The position numbers and the translations under genes are program-made. The notes beneath the pieces are model-generated. The model saw only the letters and a list, made by a program, of their open reading frames with translations. It was not told the DNA's origin and did not search any database. Positions 33,531 to 41,812 of a DNA stretch of 42,083 bases are shown one piece after another; position 1 is the stretch's first letter, and every line of letters starts with the position of its first letter. The DNA comes from Desulfobacterales bacterium HSG2 (GTDB lineage: Bacteria > Desulfobacterota > Desulfobacteria > Desulfobacterales > 4be13): positions 1 through 42,083 of the forward strand of contig JAUCGI010000026.1 of NCBI GenBank assembly GCA_030378035.1, read 5' to 3'.

Positions 33531-33714
33531 ATCTTCATCTCGCTCTTAATCTTGCTCTTGCTCTTTATCTTTATCTTTATCTTGCTCTTTATCTTTATCT
33601 TGCTCTCAATCCTGATCTTGCCCATGTTCGTTCGACATAAGATTAAGAGCAAGATTAAGAGCAAGAGCAAGAGCAAGAGCAAGAGCGAGAGCAAGATTAG
33701 GAGCAAGATTAAGA
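33531..33714. repeat. hexamer foldback array between livK and livF
   Basis: Left arm of CTTGCT, CTTTAT, CTTAAT units to about 33620, spacer near CCCATGTTCGTTCGACA, right arm of GATTAA, GAGCAA units to 33714. It supplies the stop codon of livK (TTA at 33715-33717 on the plus strand). Confidence 0.92.
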
Positions 33715-34956
33715 TTACCAGCCAATCCATTCCCCGGCCCATTTCTCCGGCCACCGCTTTTTCAGATCGACGTGTTCAACAATCTGAAATTTTCCGCCCT
33801 TAAGCTCATAAATCGGCACCTGCCCCGCGACACGGTGATCCGTGGCGGTATAGGTGACCGGCGGAGCACCCAAGCCGATGTCAAAATCTTTCATGGTTTC
33901 AAAACCTTTTTTCAGGATGTTCTCGCCCCCCAGCCCCCCGGCCTTGTCAGCCCGCTTTAATGCCTCCCGGAGAACGAAGACAGCGCCCCATGCCTGCACG
34001 GTCCGAATGAGCCGTTTTTCATCAGGCACGCCTGGATTGTATTTTTTTGCATATTCCAGCACCTTGTCCATGAGGGGAACATTTTCACCGAAAAAGGCGC
34101 ATACAGCAGCTCCCATGACTCCTTCGGATGCTTTGCCAGCCAAACGGGGCAGATTCTCATCATACCCCCAGTTGTTTACAATATGATCCGCGCCGAGACC
34201 GAGAGAATAGGCATCTCTCAGAGTGGCCGCCACCGACATGGTGGTGTTACCGTGCCAGACAAGGTCCGGCTTGAACTCTTTCATGCCCAGAATCTGGCTT
34301 TTCGTGTCAATGGCAAAAAGAGAGACATCCTGGTCGGGACCGACCTCAAACCCCAGGATTTCGGCCTGATCTTTTATCGCCCGGATGGGCGCGCTGCAAT
34401 ACGGAGAAGCAAACATGTAAGAGCAGACAAGGCGCGGCTTTCGCTTTCCGTTATCCTTGTGCCCGGGCCACCGCTTGTCAAACCATGCGGTAATAGCGGC
34501 TCTGGCGTTGGTTGAGTAGTCCGTTGCAAAGAAAAGATTATAAGGCGTCTTTTTGGGATCTGTGAGATGGCCGGAATACGAAGCCGACACATAAGGCATC
34601 TTATCCTTGGTCACGGTGGGGGAGAGGGCTTCTGTATCGCCGGTTCCCCATCCCAGCACGGCCACACATTTGAACCGTTTGAAAAGTTTGTACTTGGTGA
34701 GCGCCTCGGGCACACGGTAGCCGTAATCAAACTGATAAAGCTTGATATTTTTGCCATTGATGCCGCCATTCTCATTCACATAATGAATGGCCTCGGCAAT
34801 ACCCAGCGCATAGTCCTTGCCCACGTCGGAGGTTGCCCCTGTCATATCATTCAGGGAACCGACCTTGATTGTTTCAGCACCAATGGAAGCGGAACCGGTG
34901 ATGAGAACCGCCGCAAACAATAGTGTGAACACCTTTGCCACAATTTTTGATTTCAT
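33715..34956 (-). CDS. livK: branched-chain amino acid-type periplasmic binding protein (LivK-like)
   Basis: 413 residues, ribosome-binding site AAGGAAA. Signal peptide 1-27 (KVFTLLFAAVLITGSASIGA), then ETIKVGSLNDMTGATSDVGK, the usual first strand of the family, followed by YVNENGGINGKNIKLYQFDY, YVSASYSGHLTDPK and a long C-terminal lobe. This subgroup often travels with AMP-dependent synthetase genes and may bind aromatic or other organic acids rather than leucine, so the ligand is unsure. The final Trp codon is followed at once by repeat DNA. Confidence 0.88.
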   Translation of the reverse strand: MKSKIVAKVFTLLFAAVLITGSASIGAETIKVGSLNDMTGATSDVGKDYALGIAEAIHYVNENGGINGKNIKLYQFDYGYRVPEALTKYKLFKRFKCVAVLGWGTGDTEALSPTVTKDKMPYVSASYSGHLTDPKKTPYNLFFATDYSTNARAAITAWFDKRWPGHKDNGKRKPRLVCSYMFASPYCSAPIRAIKDQAEILGFEVGPDQDVSLFAIDTKSQILGMKEFKPDLVWHGNTTMSVAATLRDAYSLGLGADHIVNNWGYDENLPRLAGKASEGVMGAAVCAFFGENVPLMDKVLEYAKKYNPGVPDEKRLIRTVQAWGAVFVLREALKRADKAGGLGGENILKKGFETMKDFDIGLGAPPVTYTATDHRVAGQVPIYELKGGKFQIVEHVDLKKRWPEKWAGEWIGW

Positions 34957-35080
34957 CTTTTTTCCTTTCTTTGAAATTTGAAAACAGGTTATAGTTAAAG
35001 TAGCACAATTTTTCTACCTGTGCAGTTAAGAACTTGACATAAACTTTGATTTCATCTTTTTTCCTTTCTTTGAAAACAGG
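34938..35080. repeat. duplicated livK start region
   Basis: TTTGATTTCATCTTTTTTCC plus CTTTCTTTGAAA and AACAGGTTA occur at 34947-34991 and again at 35046-35083. On the minus strand this is the livK ribosome-binding site and first codons, duplicated just downstream of livM. Confidence 0.8.
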
Positions 35081-36178
35081 TTAGTAAGAAAACGGCCACA
35101 GATTAAAATAATTCTTCGCCTGCCACCAGCGATAAGCCAGGCCATTCGGTTCAAATATCAGAAACAGGCAGATGGCAAGGCCGAAAGCGGCTTCTTTGAT
35201 AAACAGAAAGTCCATCAGAAGCTTGGGATAGGTATCCGCAAAAGGTATGATGGCCAGTTGCAGGAGTTCCATGACAACGACCATGAACAGGGAACCGAAA
35301 ATCGTTCCGTGTATCGTTCCCACGCCTCCGATGAGGATGACGCCCACCAGCCACAGGGACCAGAACCAGGGAAAATGTTCGGGACTGATCGCGGCCAGGT
35401 TGCTGATCCAGAAGGAGCCGGCGATTCCGCCGATAAATCCGGCAGCGAAAAAAGCCAGGAGTTTATACTTGACAACATTAATCCCCATGACTTCGGCAGA
35501 GATGTCGTTGTCCCTGATGGCCATCCATGCTCTGCCGACCCTTGACCTAAGCAGGTTGACAAGGCCTGAGACACAGAGGATCACTAGGACAAGCATCGTA
35601 AAATAGACTTTCAGGTCGCTGTCAATGACCCACGGTCCGATTTTGATGGTTCCGGGGGGCAGGGAAAATGCCTGTCCCCGGCCTCCGATCTGACTGACAT
35701 ACTGTGTGATGATAAAATCGACAGTGATGAACTGGGCGGCCATTGTGGTCAGGATCAGGTAAAATCCCTTGACCCTGGCCGACGGAAGCCCGAAAAGCAC
35801 GCTCCAGATGCCGGCAACGATTGCGGCAACAAAGATGCTGATCGGATATGCCAGTCCCCAGTCCGTCAGAAATCCGGGCCACGGAAACTCAAGGATGAGC
35901 AGGGTGCTGGTATATGCGCCTACAGCAAGAAATGCCGCGTGTCCGAGAGTTACCTGGCCGCAATAGCCGATGAGCAGTTGCACTCCCAAAGCTCCCAGGA
36001 TGGTGTAACCGACCTGGTTGAACACGCTGATCCAATAAGAATCCGCAATTCTGGGGATGGCAATGAATAGGACGAAAAAGAGGAGAATCATCTTCCCTCT
36101 GATAAATTTCGTCTGCCACCATCCGTGATCTTGCGCGTAGTTTTGATGATAAACGCCACATGGCAAAAAAGTTGACAT
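35081..36178 (-). CDS. livM: branched-chain amino acid ABC transporter permease LivM
   Basis: 365 residues, with GGAG about nine bases before the ATG. At least eight hydrophobic segments. Diagnostic LivM stretches: GYCGQVTLGHAAFLAVGAYT, the loop GRAWMAIRDNDISAEVMGIN (the EAA-type motif) and SLWLVGVILIGGVGTIHGTI. It should pair with a second permease, LivH, and with LivG; neither is in the window. Upstream lie repeat DNA and an unrelated kinase. Confidence 0.93.
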   Translation of the reverse strand: MSTFLPCGVYHQNYAQDHGWWQTKFIRGKMILLFFVLFIAIPRIADSYWISVFNQVGYTILGALGVQLLIGYCGQVTLGHAAFLAVGAYTSTLLILEFPWPGFLTDWGLAYPISIFVAAIVAGIWSVLFGLPSARVKGFYLILTTMAAQFITVDFIITQYVSQIGGRGQAFSLPPGTIKIGPWVIDSDLKVYFTMLVLVILCVSGLVNLLRSRVGRAWMAIRDNDISAEVMGINVVKYKLLAFFAAGFIGGIAGSFWISNLAAISPEHFPWFWSLWLVGVILIGGVGTIHGTIFGSLFMVVVMELLQLAIIPFADTYPKLLMDFLFIKEAAFGLAICLFLIFEPNGLAYRWWQAKNYFNLWPFSY

Positions 36179-36193
36179 AACAAAAATCTCCGT

Positions 36194-36553
36194 TTTATCT
36201 TTATCTTTATCTTTATCTTGCTCTTGCTCTTGCTCTTGCTCTTTATCTTTGCTCTTTATCTTGCTCTTGCTCTTTATCTTGCTCTTGCTCTTTATCTTGC
36301 TCTTGCTCTTTATCTTGCTCTTGCTCTTTATCTTGCTCTTGCTCTTTATCTTGCTCTTGCTCTTTATCTTGCTCTTGCTCTTTATCTTGCTCTTTATCTT
36401 TATCTTGCTCTTTATCTTGCTCTTTATCTTTATCTTGCTCTTTATCTTACTCTTGCTCCTAATCCTGTCCTATTAAGATAAAGATAAAGAGCAAGAGCAA
36501 GAGCAAGATAAAGATAAAGAGCAAGAGCAAGAGCAAGAGCAAGAGCAAGATTA
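36194..36553. repeat. large hexamer foldback array
   Basis: Left arm of about 270 bp dominated by an 18-bp higher-order unit (CTTTATCTTGCTCTTGCT), spacer near CCTAATCCTGTCCTATT, right arm of about 80 bp of GATAAA and GAGCAA units. The right arm contains the stop codon of the kinase at 36551. The arms differ more than threefold in length. Confidence 0.93.
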
Positions 36554-39499
36554 AACCGCCAACAATTCCTCAATCATCCCAGCCAACTGTTTCAACCCCA
36601 CCGGCTTGCTCATGTATCTATCCGCACCGGCTTCGATGCACTGTTCCCGGTCCCCGGGCATGGCCAGGGCGGTCAGGGCAATGATCGGAATTCTCCGTAT
36701 CCCGGAATCCTCGTCTTTCTCCAGTTTCCTGATTGCCTTTATGGCTTCCAGGCCGTTCATGCCGGGCATCTGGATGTCCATGATGATCAGATCGGGTTTT
36801 TTCTCAATGGTCAGAGCGACCGCCGAGGAACCGTCATAGGCGAGCAACACGCTGTACGATTTTGCCTTCAGATAACCGGCCACGGTTTCGATGTTGAGCA
36901 TGTTGTCATCTGCCATCAGAATCCTTGCAGGACCTTTATCAAGACCTACTTTATCAAGACCTACTTTATCAAGACCTACGAGGTTTTCAAAACCTCGTAG
37001 GTCTTCTTTTTCTTCTTGTTCTTCTTCCTCAGGATACCAGGGCAACATGACCGCAAACCGGCTATATTTCCCCTCCTCGCTCTCAACGCTCACACTGCCG
37101 CCGTGCATCTCGGCCAGTCTGCTCACCAGTGCCAGCCCCAGTCCGGTTCCCTCATGTTCCCGTGACAGACCGCCGTCCAACTGGACAAAGGGTTTGAAGA
37201 GCTTTTCCATGTTTTCCCGGGAAATACCGACCCCCGTGTCCCGGACTGCGAATTCGACTGTATCCCGCTCAGGCACACAGGTCACCTCGAGACTGATTTC
37301 CCCGCGTTTCGGCGTGAACTTGACGGCATTCATCAGAAGATTCACGAGCATCTGCTTCAGGCGCAGCATGTCCGCACGGATATGGCCCGGTCCGCTGTTA
37401 GTGCTCAGGGAAAGTTTCTGATTTTTCTTAAGAGCAATCTGTTTTATCATTTTCAGGCCTGACTGGCATACCGCTTCCACGGAAACCCGGCTGATCTCCA
37501 GTTCCATCTTGCCCGCACTGATCTTTGACAGGTCCAGGATATCGTTGATCAGGCTCAGGAGATGCCTGCCGCTGCTTTCAATGCGCTGTAGTGATCTGAT
37601 CTGCTTCTCATTGAGGGGCCCGTAAGCCTGCTCCAAAAGTGCCTCGGACATGCCCAGGACGGCTGTGAGGGGCGTACGCAGCTCATGGCTCATGTTTGCC
37701 AGAAACTCGTCTTTCAGACGGTTGGCCTGCTCCAGTTCGGCATTGGCAATGCGCAGATCCTCAGTACGCCGGCTTACAATCGCTTCCAGGTTTTGCCTGT
37801 GCTTACTCAGTTCTGCGGACGTTCGCTTCAATTCATGCTCGTTTTTTTTGATGTCGGTAATATCACGGATAATGGTTGACAAATACTTCAAATTCCCATA
37901 CCCGTCATAATGGGCGATAACCGTCTGAGCAACAGGTGTTATGCGGCCGCCATACGATACAACCTCGCTTTCACCCTCCCATAAGCCATCCTTTATGATG
38001 CATGGGACACCTGCGTTTTGAAATATTGGGATTACTTTCTCAGCATGAAAAACATCAAGCGGTTTCCCAACATAGTCATCCTTGCCGGTCATGCCCGTCA
38101 TTTTCAGGCCGGCCGGGTTGATGTATTGCGCTTTCCCCTCCGCATCCGCCCAGCCGACAAAGTACGGGGCCTTTTCAATTATATTGAGCAGCCGTTCCTT
38201 TTCTTTCTCACTTTTTTTCCAATTCGTTATGTCCACCCCGACACTGGTTATTATGTCCGTTTCCCTGTCCAGGAAAGAGGTGATCAGTAGCCAGACGGAA
38301 CCTCCGTTTTTGGTCAGAAACTGCTGCTCCCTGTTTGTGAAAAAACCATCCTTCCTGATCTTTGCAAGCATGTCAGAGCGTTGTTTTCCGAGATATGCCT
38401 CTGACGGATCATGTTCACTGACAAACTCCCGGGCATCTTTGTAACCGAAGATCTCGGCGATTTTCTGATTCGCAAAGAGTATCCTGCCGTCAGCGCTTGA
38501 CTGAATAACTGCCATCGGGGAATTCTCAATCAGGTCTTTGTATTTCCTCTCACTTTCCCGTAATGCGTCCTGGGCCTGCATGCGTTCGGATATGTTGATG
38601 ATAAAACCGTCGAGGTGTTCCACACTGCCGTCCGGACGGGGCACGCCGCTCCCTTTTTCATAAACCCAGCGAATACCTCCGTCCCTGTGGCAGATTCTGT
38701 ATTCAATCTCCCATGGCTTTCCGGATTTGATCGCTTCATTGACACTCTGATCAACATATTCGGTATCTTCCTGATGGATGATGCTTTCATAAGTCCGAAC
38801 AGCATTGTTGACAAAATCGCCTGGCGGATATCCGGTCAACTGATCAACATGCGGGCTCATATACGTCATGGTCCAGTCCTTATCCGGCGCGCACCGGTAG
38901 GTGATGCACTGGATATTGGAGAGGATGGATTCGAACTGATCCCGGTTCTGCCTGAGAGAATCCTCGGCCAGCTTGCGGGAGGTCACGTCCTGATGAATTC
39001 CGGACATCATAAGAGGCTTGCCATCTTCCGTCCATGTCGCAACTCTTCCTGTGTCGAGAATCCAAACCCAATCCCCGTTCTTGTGACGCATGCGTGCCTC
39101 ACACTCATAGTAATCCGACTCGCCATTGAAGTGTTTTTCCAACAATTCGCCTGACAGCCTGAGATCGTCAGGATGGGTAAATTTTATCCAGGTATCAATA
39201 GAAACCGGAGAAATCTCTTCCAGAGCATAGCCGATAATCTCGGCCCATCGCTCATTGAATTTGGTCTCTCCAGTATGAACATTCCACTCCCAAGTGCCCA
39301 CATTGGTGTTTCGGATAATATCGGCAAGTTTCTGCCGCTGTTCTGCCATGGCTTCTTTCGCCTGCCTGCGCAGTTCTTCATTCTCCATTTCGAGTTCAGC
39401 CTGGCGGACTCTCAGTTCACGGATCAGACGCTGTGCCTCCTCGGGTGACAGCTCCGAAAATTCATCTCCGGTATTCTTGTCCTCTGAATTGTTTTTCAT
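36551..39499 (-). CDS. multi-PAS hybrid histidine kinase with C-terminal receiver
   Basis: 982 residues from the ATG at 39499 after GGAGGG; an upstream in-frame start would only add repeat-encoded residues. Coiled coil 15-65 (SPEEAQRLIRELRVRQAELE), then four PAS domains with PAC tails (about 65-185, 190-320, 325-440, 445-560; HQDVTSRK, FIINISERM, GVDITNWKK, IIRDITDIKK). HisKA with His605 (NMSHELRTPLTAV), ATPase with NLLMNAVKFTPKRG, DTGVGIS and GTGLGLALV, receiver with Asp908 (IIMDIQMPGMNGLEA). No membrane segment, so cytoplasmic. The linker before the receiver has a hairpin repeat in it. The last 400 residues are almost the same as those of the next kinase. Confidence 0.93.
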   Translation of the reverse strand: MKNNSEDKNTGDEFSELSPEEAQRLIRELRVRQAELEMENEELRRQAKEAMAEQRQKLADIIRNTNVGTWEWNVHTGETKFNERWAEIIGYALEEISPVSIDTWIKFTHPDDLRLSGELLEKHFNGESDYYECEARMRHKNGDWVWILDTGRVATWTEDGKPLMMSGIHQDVTSRKLAEDSLRQNRDQFESILSNIQCITYRCAPDKDWTMTYMSPHVDQLTGYPPGDFVNNAVRTYESIIHQEDTEYVDQSVNEAIKSGKPWEIEYRICHRDGGIRWVYEKGSGVPRPDGSVEHLDGFIINISERMQAQDALRESERKYKDLIENSPMAVIQSSADGRILFANQKIAEIFGYKDAREFVSEHDPSEAYLGKQRSDMLAKIRKDGFFTNREQQFLTKNGGSVWLLITSFLDRETDIITSVGVDITNWKKSEKEKERLLNIIEKAPYFVGWADAEGKAQYINPAGLKMTGMTGKDDYVGKPLDVFHAEKVIPIFQNAGVPCIIKDGLWEGESEVVSYGGRITPVAQTVIAHYDGYGNLKYLSTIIRDITDIKKNEHELKRTSAELSKHRQNLEAIVSRRTEDLRIANAELEQANRLKDEFLANMSHELRTPLTAVLGMSEALLEQAYGPLNEKQIRSLQRIESSGRHLLSLINDILDLSKISAGKMELEISRVSVEAVCQSGLKMIKQIALKKNQKLSLSTNSGPGHIRADMLRLKQMLVNLLMNAVKFTPKRGEISLEVTCVPERDTVEFAVRDTGVGISRENMEKLFKPFVQLDGGLSREHEGTGLGLALVSRLAEMHGGSVSVESEEGKYSRFAVMLPWYPEEEEQEEKEDLRGFENLVGLDKVGLDKVGLDKGPARILMADDNMLNIETVAGYLKAKSYSVLLAYDGSSAVALTIEKKPDLIIMDIQMPGMNGLEAIKAIRKLEKDEDSGIRRIPIIALTALAMPGDREQCIEAGADRYMSKPVGLKQLAGMIEELLAV
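36930..37005. repeat. hairpin and 15-bp tandem repeats in a kinase linker
   Basis: A perfect 35-bp palindrome at 36971-37005 (arm AAGACCTACGAGGTTTT) next to 15-bp units CAAGACCTACTTTAT. On the minus strand the units encode GLDKV three times and the palindrome encodes DLRGFENL. It lies between the ATPase and receiver domains. Confidence 0.92.
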
Positions 39500-39515
39500 A
39501 ATATTCCCTCCTTTT

Positions 39516-39748
39516 TTTCCTTTCTCTTTCTCTTTCTCTTGATCTTGATCTTGCTCTTGCTCCCGCTCCAAATCCTGCTCCCGAAGGGATGCGGGCAGGA
39601 AAGGGTAGGATCGGGAGTAGGAGCAAGATAAAGATGAAGATAAAGAGCAAGATAAAGAGCAAGAGCAAGAGCAAGAGCAAGATAAAGAGCAAGAGCAAGA
39701 GCAAGAGCAAGAGCAAGATAAAGATAAAGAGCAAGAGCAAGAGCAAGA
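39516..39748. repeat. hexamer foldback array between the two kinases
   Basis: Left arm CTTTCT, CTTGAT, CTTGCT units (39516-39564), a 50-bp GC-rich spacer (GAAGGGATGCGGGCAGG), and a right arm of about 125 bp of GATAAA / GAGCAA units ending at the stop of the downstream kinase (TTA at 39749). Confidence 0.92.
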
Positions 39749-41797
39749 TTAAACCGCTAACAATTCCTCAATCATCCCAGACAACTGTTTCAACCCCACC
39801 GGCTTGCTCATGTATTTATCCGCACCGGCTTCGATGCACTGCTCCCGGTCCCCGGGCATGGCCAGGGCGGTCAGGGCAATGATCGGAGTTCTCCGGATCC
39901 CGGAACCCTCGTCTTTCTCCAGTTTCCTGATTGCCTTTATGGCTTCCAGGCCGTTCATGCCGGGCATCTGGATGTCCATGAGGATCAGATCGGGTTTTTT
40001 CTCAATGGTCAGAGCGACCGCCTCGGAACCGTCATAGGCGAGCAAGACGCTGTACGATTTTGCCTTCAGATAATCGGCCACGGTTTCGATGTTGGCCATG
40101 TTGTCATCTGCCATCAGAATCCTTGCAGTACCTTTATCAAGACCTACATCAAGACCTACTTTATCAAGACCTACGAGGTTTTCAAAACCTCGTAGGTCTT
40201 CTTTTTCTTCTTCTTCTTCTTCAGGATACCAGGGCAGCATAATCGTAAACCGGCTATATTTCCCCTCCTCGCTCTCAACGCTCACACTGCCGCCGTGCAT
40301 CTCAGCCAGTTTGCTCACCATGACCAGCCCCAGTCCGGTTCCCTCATGTTCCCGTGACAGACCGCCGTCCAACTGGACAAAGGGTTTGAAGAGCTTTTCC
40401 ATGTTTTCCCGGGAAATACCGACACCCGTGTCCCGGACTGCGAATTCGACTGTATCCCGCTCAGGCACACAGGTCACCTCGAGACTGATTTCCCCGCGTT
40501 TCGGCGTGAACTTGACGGCATTCATCAGAAGATTCACGAGCATCTGCTTCAGGCGCAGCATGTCCGCACGGATATGGCCCGGTCCGCTGTCAGTGATCAG
40601 GGAAAGTTTCTGATTTTTCTTAAGAGCAATCTGTTTTATCATTTTCATGCCTGACTGGCATACCGCTTCCACGGAAACCCGGCCGATCTCCAGTTCCATC
40701 TTGCCCGCACTGATCTTTGACAGGTCCAGGATATCGTTGATCAGGCTCAGGAGATGCCTGCCGCTGCTTTCAATGCCTTGCAGTGATCTGACCTGTTTTT
40801 CATTGAGAGGTCCGTAAACCTGCTCTGTAAGCGCCTCGGACATGCCCAGGACGGCTGTGAGGGGGGTGCGGAGCTCATGGCTCATGTTTGCCAGAAACTC
40901 GTCTTTCAGACGATTGGCCCGCGCCAGTTCGGCATTGGTCCGGCTTAACTCTGCTGTGCGTTCTTCCACCCGTTCGGCAAGCGAGGCCCGTTCCTCTTCC
41001 AGTTCGGCCTGGGCTTTTTTGAGATCGGTAATGTCATGGAGCATGAGGAGACGGGCGGGATCATTCTCCCAGGCGGTGTCTATCACTTCCATTTCCGCGA
41101 TGCCGATTTCATTCTCTGACCGGGTGATCCTGACTTCGGTGCGTCCGTCCGCGCCAGACAGCAGGGCAAACTCGTTCCCGGGTGACAGCTCATAGTGACG
41201 GAACAGACTCTGCATGGCCGGATTGACAAATTGGATAATGCCTTTCTCATCAACCACCATGATTCCGGAGGCGTTTTTGTCAACGACGCTTCGGAAGCCT
41301 GAGCGGCTGGCTTCCAGGGCTTTTGCTGTGCCTTGCAGTTCCGCAGTGCGTTCTCGAACTTTTTCTTCGAGACTCCTGTTAAGTTCAGCGAGTTCCTGCT
41401 CTGCCCGCCTGCGCTCGGCATTTACTTCAGCAGTGTAAAGAGCGATCTCAATGGCATTCTTAATGTCCCTGTCCCGAAATGGCTTGAGAATATAGCCATA
41501 AGGCATAACCTTCTTTGCCCGATCAGTTTTTTCCTGGTCGGCATAAGCGGTAAGAAAAATTATTGGAATACAGAATCGGCTGCTTATAATTTCAGCAGCT
41601 TCAATTCCGTCCATCTCACCCTTGAGCACAATATCCATCACCACCAGATCAGGCCTGAGAGCCTCTGCCCTCTCAATCGCCTGCTTACCATAAATGCATG
41701 TGCAGGGAACAGAATATCCGAGCTTTTTCAAACGGTTTGTTATGTCCAATGCAACAATACCGTCATCTTCCACAACCAATATCTGTGCTTTTGACAT
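39749..41797 (-). CDS. hybrid histidine kinase REC-PAS-HisKA-HATPase-REC
   Basis: 682 residues, start ATG at 41797 after AAGGATTTAAAGAC. Receiver 1 about 4-125 (Asp55 in VVMDIVLKGEMDGIEA, FLTAYAD, KPF). Coiled coil, PAS about 165-265, second coiled coil (LAERVEERTAELSRTNAEL), His307 (NMSHELRTPLTAV), ATPase (NLLMNAVKFTPKRG, DTGVGIS, GTGLGLVMV), receiver 2 with Asp608 (ILMDIQMPGMNGLEA). The N-terminal receiver means it can be driven by another kinase. From about residue 290 it is nearly identical to the neighbouring kinase. Confidence 0.93.
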   Translation of the reverse strand: MSKAQILVVEDDGIVALDITNRLKKLGYSVPCTCIYGKQAIERAEALRPDLVVMDIVLKGEMDGIEAAEIISSRFCIPIIFLTAYADQEKTDRAKKVMPYGYILKPFRDRDIKNAIEIALYTAEVNAERRRAEQELAELNRSLEEKVRERTAELQGTAKALEASRSGFRSVVDKNASGIMVVDEKGIIQFVNPAMQSLFRHYELSPGNEFALLSGADGRTEVRITRSENEIGIAEMEVIDTAWENDPARLLMLHDITDLKKAQAELEEERASLAERVEERTAELSRTNAELARANRLKDEFLANMSHELRTPLTAVLGMSEALTEQVYGPLNEKQVRSLQGIESSGRHLLSLINDILDLSKISAGKMELEIGRVSVEAVCQSGMKMIKQIALKKNQKLSLITDSGPGHIRADMLRLKQMLVNLLMNAVKFTPKRGEISLEVTCVPERDTVEFAVRDTGVGISRENMEKLFKPFVQLDGGLSREHEGTGLGLVMVSKLAEMHGGSVSVESEEGKYSRFTIMLPWYPEEEEEEKEDLRGFENLVGLDKVGLDVGLDKGTARILMADDNMANIETVADYLKAKSYSVLLAYDGSEAVALTIEKKPDLILMDIQMPGMNGLEAIKAIRKLEKDEGSGIRRTPIIALTALAMPGDREQCIEAGADKYMSKPVGLKQLSGMIEELLAV
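40135..40200. repeat. hairpin repeat in the second kinase linker
   Basis: The same 35-bp palindrome as at 36971-37005, here at 40166-40200, with shorter flanking units: the encoded linker is GLDKVGLDVGLDKG against GLDKVGLDKVGLDKG in the other kinase. One unit has lost three bases, keeping the frame. Confidence 0.92.
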
Positions 41798-41812
41798 GTC
41801 TTTAAATCCTTT

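Noticed and set aside
36218..36481. Long open frames rich in Leu-Phe-Ile or Lys-Ser-Ile
   Set aside because: They are translations of the CTTNNN hexamer arrays; open frames arise because six is divisible by three and the units lack stops. The same applies to 41844-42068 and 39589-39746.
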